A stretch of 64,000 nt of DNA from Marinobacter sp. EhC06 (lineage in GTDB: Bacteria > Pseudomonadota > Gammaproteobacteria > Pseudomonadales > Oleiphilaceae), in assembly GCF_001650915.1 (NCBI RefSeq), contig NZ_LXYO01000012.1, positions 310,001 through 374,000 of the forward strand, in the 5' to 3' direction. The translations under genes and the position numbers were made by a program. Position 1 is the first letter of the stretch; each line of letters starts with the position of its first letter. The notes beneath the pieces are model-generated. The model saw nothing but the letters and a program-made list of their open reading frames with translations, was not told the DNA's origin and did no database searches. Positions 27,339 through 35,360 of this stretch are shown in pieces.

Positions 27339-28703
27339 CTAGACCGTGTGCAGGTACCAGAGATATTCCAGATCCGAGATGGTCATCTCGAACTCATTCA
27401 GTTCATGCTCTTTGCAGGCGACGAACACATCCAGAAACTGGCTGCCAAGATAGTCGGCCATCACTTTCGATTGCCCCAGCTCCCGCAAGGCATCCCGCAG
27501 GTTATTCACCAATGAAGCTTCGTGCTGTTCGTGGGCATTACCCACGGTCACCGGCGGTGGCTCTATCCTGTTGGAGATGCCGTAGTGAATGCCCGCCAGC
27601 ACGGCTGCCATCAGAAGATACGGGTTGGCATCGGCACCGGCGACGCGGTGCTCGATCCGCAGAGCCTCGGGATCACCTCCCGGCAGACGCAGCGACGCGG
27701 TGCGGTTATCCACGCCCCAGGTGGCAGCACTGGGCACGTAGTATTCAGGGCTGAACCGCCGATAGGAGTTGATATTGGGGCAGAACAGCGCCATGGCATC
27801 GTTCATGGTCGCCACCAGTCCGCCTACGGCCCAGCGCAGCATGTCGTTTGGCTGCTCGGCGTCGCCGGCGAACACGTTACGACCTTCGCCATCCACCAGG
27901 CTCACATGCAGGTGCATGCCACTGCCGGCCTGGTTGTGATAAGGCTTGGCCATGAACGTGGTGTCCATTTCATGGTCGTAGGCCATGTTCTTGATCAGAC
28001 GCTTCAGCAGAGTGGCGTGGTCGCAGGCCTGCACCGCGTCATCCACGTAGTGCAGGTTGACCTCAAACTGCCCGGGTGCTGACTCGGCCACCAGCGCATC
28101 CGCCGGCAATTCCTGCTCATGGGCGGCATCCAGCACGTCCGCCAGGAATTCCGCGTATTCATCCAGATCATCAATGGAATAGGCCTGGGTGCCCGCCGGG
28201 CGCTTGCCAGAGATGGGTGACTTGGGTGGCTGAGGGCGACCGGCGAGGTTTTCCTGATCGATCAGGTAGAACTCCAGCTCGAAGGCCGCCACGGGGTTCA
28301 GCCCCAGCTCCTCGAAGCGCTTGACGATGTTCTGCAATACCACGCGAGGGTCCGCGAAAAATGGTGTCTCGCGGTCCAGTTCATACATGGTCAGCAGCAG
28401 TTGCGCGGTGGGCCGCTTCTGCCAGGGTTCCATGGTGAGGGTATTCTCGATAGGCAGGCACACCCGGTCTGCCTCGCCGATATCAAGCCCCAGCCCAGTT
28501 TCTTCCACCGTGGTGCCCTGGATATTCAGGGCAAAGATGGAAGCCGGCATGGCCACACCACGCTCGAATACCTTCGCCAGCGCAGAGGGATCCACCCGCT
28601 TACCGCGAACAATGCCATTCATATCCGGGATCAGCAGATCAACAAACTGCAATTCGGGGTGTGCCTGAAGGAACGAGTCGGCACTCGTAGAACCAGAAGC
28701 CAT
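27339..28703 (-). CDS. puuA: Gamma-glutamylputrescine synthetase PuuA (glutamine synthetase family)
   Basis: 454 residues from ATG 28703 (GAAGG 8-12 bases before); a longer in-frame start at 28817 is unlikely. Glutamine synthetase fold: beta-grasp region 15-100 (VDLLIPDMNGIVRGKRVD), then the catalytic domain with AFELEFYLID, AESAPGQFEVNLHY, AKPYHNQAGSGMHLHVS and the NRTASLRLPGGDPEALRIEHRV stretch. It ligates glutamate to putrescine using ATP. Convergent with puuC. The 400-base upstream gap, shared with potF, is likely the control region. Confidence 0.92.
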   Translation of the reverse strand: MASGSTSADSFLQAHPELQFVDLLIPDMNGIVRGKRVDPSALAKVFERGVAMPASIFALNIQGTTVEETGLGLDIGEADRVCLPIENTLTMEPWQKRPTAQLLLTMYELDRETPFFADPRVVLQNIVKRFEELGLNPVAAFELEFYLIDQENLAGRPQPPKSPISGKRPAGTQAYSIDDLDEYAEFLADVLDAAHEQELPADALVAESAPGQFEVNLHYVDDAVQACDHATLLKRLIKNMAYDHEMDTTFMAKPYHNQAGSGMHLHVSLVDGEGRNVFAGDAEQPNDMLRWAVGGLVATMNDAMALFCPNINSYRRFSPEYYVPSAATWGVDNRTASLRLPGGDPEALRIEHRVAGADANPYLLMAAVLAGIHYGISNRIEPPPVTVGNAHEQHEASLVNNLRDALRELGQSKVMADYLGSQFLDVFVACKEHELNEFEMTISDLEYLWYLHTV

Positions 28704-29106
28704 AGGAAAAGCCTTCCACAACGCAAACAGGCCTGGTGCCGAGGAGCCGGCGCAGGGGTTTAAACACTCCTTTATCCCGTTTTCCGGGGTGTTTGGCAAG
28801 ATAGGCATATACCACAAACCCCGAATTAATCACCGGCAGCGTAAAGTCCTCTGCCGATAGGCGAAAGCACGGATCCCCGGAGCGAAATTTTTTATAGCGC
28901 ATCCCGGAATCTCATGGTACATATCGCGAGAATTCGGCAGGTTCCACTCTGCCGTTTTCCAGGACAAGCCTTAAAGGAGTCAAAAGGCGGCGACCGGCTC
29001 TTTCCGGGACAACAGCCAACTGCGGCCACCCTCAGCAGACCTGCACAACACTGCGTGCGTCCTGCACGTTTTGTATTAATCCCTTTTGAGTGAGGGACAT
29101 CATCCA
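28704..29106. other. Divergent control region between puuA and the pot operon
   Basis: 403 bases without a gene. It holds an imperfect inverted repeat (28785-28796 with 28812-28823, 10 of 12 pairing, CGGGGT...ACCCCG) and AT-rich tracts near 28890 and 29070 that may be promoter cores. No PuuR-type operator from E. coli was recognised. The elements are weakly supported. Confidence 0.45.
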
Positions 29107-30213
29107 ATGTTGAAGTTGTGTAAGCCACAGGCGCTGGCCGCCTCTGTTGCGTTGTCTCTGTGTGCCTCCTCCGCGTTTGCCGCTGAGGAAGTGCGTGTCT
29201 ACAACTGGTCCGACTACATCGCTGAGGACACCCTGGCGAAGTTCACGGAAGAAACCGGCATCAAGGTCATCTACGACGTTTACGACAGTAACGAGATCCT
29301 CGAAGCCGCCCTGCTTTCCGGTCGCTCCGGCTACGATCTTGTTGTGCCCTCTAACCACTACGTGGCCAAACAGATTTCTGCCAACGCGTTCGTGGCCCTG
29401 GACCACAGCAAACTGTCGAACATGAGCAACCTGAACCCGGACCTGATGGACGATCTGGAGAAGGTTGACCCGGGTAGCCAGTTTGCTCTGCCCTATCTCT
29501 GGGGCACCAACGGCTATGGCTATAACGAAGGGCGTATCCAGGAAATCCTGGGTGACAGCGCCCCCACCGATTCCTGGGCCCTGGTGTTTGATCCGGAAGT
29601 GACCGGCAAGCTTGCGGCCGGCGGCTGCGGTATTGCCATGCTGGATTCGGGTGAAGAGATGGTGCGTGCGGCCATGGCCTACATCGGCCTGGACCCGAAC
29701 AGCAACAACGCCGACGACATCAAAAAAGGCGGTGAGGTGATCAAGGCCATTCGCCCGAACATCACTTACTTCCACTCGTCCCGTTACATTGGCGATCTGG
29801 CCAACGGTGACCTGTGTGTGGCTGCCGGTTACTCCGGCGACATCCTGCAGGCCGCCGCACGTGCCGAAGAAGCCGAGAACGGCAACGTGATCCGCTACAC
29901 CATTCCCAAAGAGGGTGCGGTGCTGTGGTTCGACATGATGACCATCCCGGCCGGCGCGCCGAATGTGGAGAACGCCCACAAGCTGATGAACTTCCTGATG
30001 CGTCCGGAGATCATCGCGGACGTGACCAACTACGTCTGGTACGCCAACCCGAACAAGCCGGCCAACGAATTTGTTGATCCGGAGATTCTGGGCGACACCA
30101 GCATCTACCCCACGGATGAAGTGATGAAGAAGCTGTACATCATGGAAGGCCGGCCTCAGGACGCACAGCGTCTGATGACCCGCACCTGGACCAACGTGAA
30201 GTCTGGTCGCTAA
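29107..30213 (+). CDS. potF: Putrescine/polyamine-binding periplasmic protein PotF-like
   Basis: 368 residues from ATG 29107. Signal peptide about 1-25 (ASSAFA-A). Mature part is a PotD/PotF-family binding protein: VRVYNWSDYIAEDTLAKFTEETG, DVYDSNEILEAALLSGRSGYDLVVPS and YLWGTNGYGYNEG. Binds putrescine or spermidine for the permease encoded next. Downstream potG starts 3 bases after the stop. With puuABC nearby, putrescine is the most likely ligand. Confidence 0.92.
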   Translation: MLKLCKPQALAASVALSLCASSAFAAEEVRVYNWSDYIAEDTLAKFTEETGIKVIYDVYDSNEILEAALLSGRSGYDLVVPSNHYVAKQISANAFVALDHSKLSNMSNLNPDLMDDLEKVDPGSQFALPYLWGTNGYGYNEGRIQEILGDSAPTDSWALVFDPEVTGKLAAGGCGIAMLDSGEEMVRAAMAYIGLDPNSNNADDIKKGGEVIKAIRPNITYFHSSRYIGDLANGDLCVAAGYSGDILQAAARAEEAENGNVIRYTIPKEGAVLWFDMMTIPAGAPNVENAHKLMNFLMRPEIIADVTNYVWYANPNKPANEFVDPEILGDTSIYPTDEVMKKLYIMEGRPQDAQRLMTRTWTNVKSGR

Positions 30214-30216
30214 GCG

Positions 30217-31335
30217 GTGGAAAACGGCAACAACACCTCCGCGCAAGCGGAGGTGTTACTCAGCATTCGGGGCATTTCCAAAAGCTTTGATGGCACGCTG
30301 GCCGTGGACAATGTGAACCTGGACATCCATAAGGGCGAGATTTTCGCCCTGCTGGGTGGTTCCGGTTCCGGCAAGTCCACCCTGCTGCGCATGCTCGCTG
30401 GTTTTGAAACGCCCAACAACGGCACCATCGTGCTCGACGGCCAGGACGTTACCAGCCTGCCCCCTTTCCTGCGCCCGACCAACATGATGTTCCAGTCCTA
30501 TGCCCTGTTCCCGCACATGACGGTGGAGCAGAACATTGCCATGGGTCTGAAACAGGACAAGCTACCCAAGAGCGAAATTCGCGACCGTGTGGCCGCGATG
30601 CTTAAGCTGGTCAAGATGGAACCCTATGCCCGGCGCAAGCCCCAGCAACTGTCTGGTGGTCAGCAACAACGCGTTGCCCTGGCCCGCTCACTGGCCAAGC
30701 GTCCCAAGCTATTGTTACTGGACGAGCCCATGGGTGCCCTGGACAAGAAGCTGCGCACTGAAATGCAGCTGGAACTGGTGGAAATCCTGGAAAACGTTGG
30801 CGCCACCTGCCTGATGGTGACCCATGACCAGGAAGAAGCCATGACTATGGCCAGCCGGATAGCCATCATGGCCCAGGGCCGGATTGCCCAGATCGGCTCG
30901 CCGATCGACATCTACGAGAGCCCGAACAGCCGCATGACTGCGGAGTTCATTGGCTCGGTGAATATCTTCGAGGCTCATATCCGGGAAGACGAAGCCGACA
31001 GCGTTACGCTGACCAGCGACCTGCTGGACGCCCCGGTATTTATCGATCGCGGCGTAACCACGCCGGCGGAAAGTACCGCAACACTGGTAGCCCTTCGCCC
31101 AGAGAAGATCTACCTGACCCCGGACAAACCGGACGGCGAGCACAACTGGAGCTGCGGAACGGTGGACAACATCGCCTATCTGGGCGACATCACGTCCTAC
31201 TACGTAAAGCTGGCCAGCGGCAAACGCGTTCAGGCCACCATGGCGAACGTGGAACGCCGTGGCGAGCGGCCAACCTGGGGCGACAGGGTATTCGTATCCT
31301 GGGAAGCCTCCAGCCCCATCCTGCTCTGGAACTGA
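30217..31335 (+). CDS. potG: Polyamine ABC transporter ATP-binding protein PotG
   Basis: 372 residues with a GTG start (30217), 3 bases after potF. Walker A GGSGSGKS, signature LSGGQQQRV, Walker B LLLLDEP, switch His in VTHDQEE. The C-terminal TOBE domain (about 280-370) includes LVALRPEKIYL. PotG-type ATPase of the putrescine importer. Translated with the permeases that follow. Confidence 0.93.
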   Translation: MENGNNTSAQAEVLLSIRGISKSFDGTLAVDNVNLDIHKGEIFALLGGSGSGKSTLLRMLAGFETPNNGTIVLDGQDVTSLPPFLRPTNMMFQSYALFPHMTVEQNIAMGLKQDKLPKSEIRDRVAAMLKLVKMEPYARRKPQQLSGGQQQRVALARSLAKRPKLLLLDEPMGALDKKLRTEMQLELVEILENVGATCLMVTHDQEEAMTMASRIAIMAQGRIAQIGSPIDIYESPNSRMTAEFIGSVNIFEAHIREDEADSVTLTSDLLDAPVFIDRGVTTPAESTATLVALRPEKIYLTPDKPDGEHNWSCGTVDNIAYLGDITSYYVKLASGKRVQATMANVERRGERPTWGDRVFVSWEASSPILLWN

Positions 31336-31339
31336 GCCA

Positions 31340-32269
31340 ATGAGACGGAAACTTTTACCCACCCCTCTGACCGAGCGGGTGCGTGCAGTGCTGTTTAATC
31401 GCCGGGTGGTGTTCGGTATCCCGTTCCTTTGGCTGCTGCTGTTCTTCCTCCTGCCTTTTGCGCTGGTGCTGAAGATCAGTCTGACCTCAGCGGTGATGGC
31501 CATTCCCCCTTACGAACCGGTCTTCCGCTGGGTGGACAACACCCTCTCGGTGGTGGTGAATATCGGGAATTATCTGTTCCTGCTGTCCGACAGCCTCTAT
31601 ATCGCTGCCTATTGGGGGTCGGTGAAGACGGCATTCCTCGCCACCGTCGTGTGCCTGCTTATTGGCTACCCCATGGCCTACGCCATGGCGCGGGCGCCGA
31701 AGCACTGGCAGCTGGTGTTGCTGTTGATGGTGATGCTGCCGTCCTGGACCTCGTTCCTGATCCGTGTCTATGCGTGGATGGGCATCCTCGGCAATCAGGG
31801 GCTGCTGAACAGTTTTCTGATGTGGCTGGGTCTGATTGACCAGCCCCTGAAAATGCTGAACACCAACTTCGCGGTGGTGCTGGGCATTGTCTACGCCTAC
31901 CTACCGTTCATGGTGCTGCCCATCTACACCAACCTGGTGAAGCTGGACGTGCGCCTGCTGGAAGCGGCATCAGACCTTGGTTGCCGCAGCCTGACCACTT
32001 TCTGGGCCATCACTCTGCCACTATCAAAGGCGGGGATTCTTGCCGGCTCCATGCTGGTGTTTATCCCGGCAGTCGGCGAATTTGTGATTCCGGAACTGCT
32101 GGGCGGGCCAGATACGCTGATGATCGGCAAGGTGCTGTGGGAGGAGTTCTTCAACAACCGCGACTGGCCGGTGGCGTCTGCCCTGGCGATCGTGATGCTG
32201 TTGTTACTGCTGGTTCCCATTGTGTTGTTCCATCGATTCCAGGCCCGGGAGATGGAGAAGCATGGTTAG
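31340..32269 (+). CDS. potH: Polyamine ABC transporter permease PotH
   Basis: 309 residues from ATG 31340, 4 bases after potG. Hydrophobic helices from residue 23 onward (FGIPFLWLLLFFLLPFALVL), the EAA-type loop EAASDLGCRSLTTFWAITLPLSKAGILAG, and PAVGEFVIPELLGG before the last helices are family-typical. Forms the permease heterodimer with PotI. Confidence 0.93.
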   Translation: MRRKLLPTPLTERVRAVLFNRRVVFGIPFLWLLLFFLLPFALVLKISLTSAVMAIPPYEPVFRWVDNTLSVVVNIGNYLFLLSDSLYIAAYWGSVKTAFLATVVCLLIGYPMAYAMARAPKHWQLVLLLMVMLPSWTSFLIRVYAWMGILGNQGLLNSFLMWLGLIDQPLKMLNTNFAVVLGIVYAYLPFMVLPIYTNLVKLDVRLLEAASDLGCRSLTTFWAITLPLSKAGILAGSMLVFIPAVGEFVIPELLGGPDTLMIGKVLWEEFFNNRDWPVASALAIVMLLLLLVPIVLFHRFQAREMEKHG

Positions 32270-33089
32270 ATCCCGTTCCTTCAGTTTCTCCAAGGTGATG
32301 CTGGTTCTCGGCCTGCTGTTCCTTTACCTGCCAATGTTCGTGCTGATCGTGTATTCGTTCAATGCGTCCCGGCTGGTGTCGGTGTGGGCCGGTTTCTCGA
32401 CCCAGTGGTACGGCGAGCTGTTCCGGGATGAGCAGATTCTGTCGGCGGTGTGGATGAGCCTGCGGATTGCCTTCTACTCCGCCAGCATGGCGGTGTGCCT
32501 GGGCACGCTGTGTGCGTTCGTGATCACCCGGTTCAAGAAGATGCGCGGGCGCACACTGCTGTCCAGCATGATTACCGCGCCGCTGGTTATGCCGGAGGTA
32601 ATCACGGGCCTGTCTCTGTTGCTGTTGTTCGTGCAGATGGCCCAGACCATCGGCTGGCCGGTGGACCGTGGCATGGCAACCATCTGGATCGCCCACACCA
32701 CCTTCTGCAGTGCTTATGTGGCGGTGGTGGTATCAGCCCGTTTGCAGGAAGTGGATCGTTCGATTGAAGAGGCGGCCATGGATCTGGGTTGCACGCCCCT
32801 GAAAACCTTCTTTGTCATAACCCTGCCGGTGATTGCCCCGGCGCTGGTGTCTGGCTGGCTGCTGGCGTTTACCCTGTCGCTGGATGATCTTGTGATTGCC
32901 AGCTTCGTTTCCGGGCCGGGCGCCACAACACTGCCAATGGTGGTGTTTTCATCGGTGCGGATGGGGGTTTCGCCGAAGATCAACGCGCTAGCCACCCTGA
33001 TCATCGTGGCGGTATCGCTGATTGCGTTTATCGCCTGGTATCTGATGCGCCGGGCGGAACGCAAACGGCTTCAGACACCGGACGCCTAG
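32262..33089 (+). CDS. potI: Polyamine ABC transporter permease PotI
   Basis: 275 residues from ATG 32262 (GGAGA before it), overlapping the potH end by 8 bases. Six helices, the EAA loop EEAAMDLGCTPLKTFFVITLPVIAPALVSG and the closing LSLDDLVIASFVSGPGATTLP are PotI-like. Last gene of the pot operon; the LysR gene follows convergently after 24 bases. Confidence 0.93.
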   Translation: MVRSRSFSFSKVMLVLGLLFLYLPMFVLIVYSFNASRLVSVWAGFSTQWYGELFRDEQILSAVWMSLRIAFYSASMAVCLGTLCAFVITRFKKMRGRTLLSSMITAPLVMPEVITGLSLLLLFVQMAQTIGWPVDRGMATIWIAHTTFCSAYVAVVVSARLQEVDRSIEEAAMDLGCTPLKTFFVITLPVIAPALVSGWLLAFTLSLDDLVIASFVSGPGATTLPMVVFSSVRMGVSPKINALATLIIVAVSLIAFIAWYLMRRAERKRLQTPDA

Positions 33090-33113
33090 CGTCCTGAGGC
33101 CCGCCCCGTGCCC

Positions 33114-34004
33114 TCACAGGGCATCGGGAAAGGCAGAGACAAGGTAGTCAACCAGCGCACGGACTTTGGGCGTAACGAACTTGCGGGTGGGATAGACGGC
33201 GTAAACGCCCAGCTCGGTGGAGCGATACTCCGGCATCAGCTCCACCAGCCGCCCGGCTTCCAGGTCTTTATGAACCAGAAAGCCGGGCTGCAGCACGATG
33301 CCCTGGCCGGCCACGGCAGCGCCGCAGCAGGTTTCGCCATTATTGGCGTACATCCACGGCCTTACCCGGACGCTGGTGGCGCCATCGGGGCCCTCAAAAG
33401 GCCAGTCGTTACCTGTGGTGAAGTTGCTGTAGCCGATAATCCTGTGGCCGGCCAGGTCTGCCGGTTTCACAGGGGAACCATGGGTGGCAATGTAATCCGG
33501 CGATGCACAAGCCATCAGCCGGGTGGAGGTTATCCGTCGGCTGACCAGCGTGGAGCTTTGCAGTGTGGCTATCCGGATGGCCAGATCAAAGCCTTCCTCG
33601 ACTATATCCACCAGCCGGTCTGAAAGATCAATCGACAGCTTCACATCCCGATAGCGGGCGTGAAATTCTCCCCACAAAGGCGCCAGGTGGCTGATTCCGA
33701 AGCTGACCGGCGCGTTCACCCTTAACGTACCTCTTGCGACATTATTGCGGGCGGTAATTTCCGCTTCTGCCTCCTCAACGCCAGCCAGCAACTCCCGGCA
33801 TCGGACATAAAACACCTCGCCCTCCCCCGTGAGCGACAGGCGGCGGGTAGTCCGCTGCAGCAGCCGAACCCCGAGACGGGTTTCCAGCTCGCTGACGTAG
33901 CGCGAGACAGCGGCCTTGGACATTCCCAGATTCTCTGATGCAGCGACGAAGCTGCCGGCCTCAACCACGTTGCAGAACGTCTGCATCTCCAACAATCGAT
34001 CCAT
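33114..34004 (-). CDS. LysR-family regulator
   Basis: 296 residues. Winged helix at 1-62 (FCNVVEAGSFVAASENLGMSKAAVSRYVSELE, in two segments), substrate domain about 90-290. It is divergent from the DoxX and LigB-family genes, about 100 bases away, and most likely controls them. The CrgA/AaeR-like subclass (RLLQRTTRRLSLTGEGE) is consistent with regulation by phenolic or aldehyde compounds, which is inference. Confidence 0.88.
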   Translation of the reverse strand: MDRLLEMQTFCNVVEAGSFVAASENLGMSKAAVSRYVSELETRLGVRLLQRTTRRLSLTGEGEVFYVRCRELLAGVEEAEAEITARNNVARGTLRVNAPVSFGISHLAPLWGEFHARYRDVKLSIDLSDRLVDIVEEGFDLAIRIATLQSSTLVSRRITSTRLMACASPDYIATHGSPVKPADLAGHRIIGYSNFTTGNDWPFEGPDGATSVRVRPWMYANNGETCCGAAVAGQGIVLQPGFLVHKDLEAGRLVELMPEYRSTELGVYAVYPTRKFVTPKVRALVDYLVSAFPDAL

Positions 34005-34108
34005 TGTTTCTTTTTCCGGAACAGTTAATTCAATAAAGCTACGTTTATCCCGTTTATTGATATTTGTAAAGTACTCCCATGTTCACAACACACCCGAGGA
34101 GATTCATC

Positions 34109-34549
34109 ATGAACAACGCATTCCTGAACAAACTGATTGCCACTGACGCTGGCTGGGGCACTCTGGCCCTTCGGATTCCGGTCGGTATCATTTTCGCCGC
34201 TCATGGCGCACAGAAACTGTTTGGCTGGTTTGGCGGCTACGGCCTGGAAGGTACAGGACAATGGATGGATTCCATCGGACTGAGCCCCGGCTACCTGATG
34301 GCCCTGTTGGCCGGCGGTGCGGAATTCTTTGGCGGCCTGGCTCTGATCATCGGCCTGCTGGTTCGGCCCGCCAGCGCGGTACTGGCATTCGCCATGCTGA
34401 TCGCCATTTTCAGCGTTCATATCGGCAACGGCCTGTTCATGAGTAACAATGGTTACGAGTTTGGCCTGGCTTTGCTGGCCGTATCCGTAACCCTGGTGTT
34501 CAGCGGCGCAGGCCGAGCGTCCATTGACCGCGCGATTGCAACCCGATAA
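34109..34549 (+). CDS. DoxX family membrane protein
   Basis: 146 residues from ATG 34109 with GAGGAGA before it. Four helices; the first has GTLALRIPVGIIFAAHGAQKLFGWFGGYG, the DoxX/DoxD-type GAQK-F-G element. Inner-membrane oxidoreductase-related subunit of unknown activity, often induced in detoxification loci. It starts the two-gene unit with the LigB-family gene; ribosome site of the next gene overlaps its end. Confidence 0.88.
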   Translation: MNNAFLNKLIATDAGWGTLALRIPVGIIFAAHGAQKLFGWFGGYGLEGTGQWMDSIGLSPGYLMALLAGGAEFFGGLALIIGLLVRPASAVLAFAMLIAIFSVHIGNGLFMSNNGYEFGLALLAVSVTLVFSGAGRASIDRAIATR

Positions 34550-34574
34550 CCACCGCAACCCGGAGGAGCAAATC

Positions 34575-35348
34575 ATGAGTCTGTTTGTTTCCCACGGCGC
34601 TCCGACATTCGCACTGGAGCCGGGCCTCGCTGGCCCGGCCCTGACAGAGCTGGGCAAACGCCTCGCCAGGCCCGAGGCGGTTCTGGTGGTTTCACCACAC
34701 TGGATGACGGAGGGAATCCGGGTAGGTTTCTCGGAAACACCTGAGACAATTCACGATTTTCGGGGCTTTCCAGCTGAACTCTATGACCTCGACTATCCGG
34801 CGGCCGGCCACCCGGAACTGGCCCGAACCGCTCTGGCGTTTCTGGAGGCAGGGGGCTGGAAGGCCAGTGCTGACAAGGCCCGCGGGCTGGATCACGGGGC
34901 CTGGGTCCCAATGATGCACCTTTTCCCCGATTACTCGGTTCCGGTGTTCCAGGTTTCGATGCCAACGGATCTTGATCCCGAGTCTGCCTGGCAGCTGGGC
35001 CAGACCCTGCAGCCACTTGAGCATGAGGGTGTGCTCATCGTCGGATCAGGCAGCCTCACCCACAACCTGTACGAAGTTCGCTGGGGAGACGAGAACGCAT
35101 CCGGGTATGCGCGGGAATTCACCGACTGGGTTCGTGCACAAGTAAGCGCTGGCGACCACGAGCAGCTGATCGCAACGCTGGAGAAAGCCCCACACGCCCA
35201 ACGGGCGCACCCGACCACCGAGCATTTCCTGCCTCTGCTGGTGGCGGCCGGTGCGGCCGGGGAACAGCAACCCGGCGTGCTGATTGATGGCGGGATCGAA
35301 CACGGTGTCCTGGCCATGGATGCTTTCGTTTTTCGGCATCCGGCCTGA
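34575..35348 (+). CDS. LigB-family extradiol dioxygenase (YgiD/DODA-like)
   Basis: 257 residues from ATG 34575 with GGAGGAG before it. Zinc ligands in the DODA family correspond to SHGAP (H7), VSPHW, GSLTH and TTEHFLPL. Length is about 255-270 in the family. Predicted 4,5-DOPA- or catechol-type ring-opening dioxygenase. Controlled probably by the divergent LysR gene. The natural substrate is unknown. Confidence 0.88.
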   Translation: MSLFVSHGAPTFALEPGLAGPALTELGKRLARPEAVLVVSPHWMTEGIRVGFSETPETIHDFRGFPAELYDLDYPAAGHPELARTALAFLEAGGWKASADKARGLDHGAWVPMMHLFPDYSVPVFQVSMPTDLDPESAWQLGQTLQPLEHEGVLIVGSGSLTHNLYEVRWGDENASGYAREFTDWVRAQVSAGDHEQLIATLEKAPHAQRAHPTTEHFLPLLVAAGAAGEQQPGVLIDGGIEHGVLAMDAFVFRHPA

Positions 35349-35360
35349 ACTGTCAGCGAA

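Noticed and set aside
29032..30246. 404-residue frame opposite potF
   Set aside because: Shadow of the polyamine-binding protein gene; Val/His/Gly/Gln-rich and without a ribosome site.
33080..33094. Small GGACG/CGTCC hairpin after potI
   Set aside because: Only five base pairs and no T tract; too weak to call a terminator.
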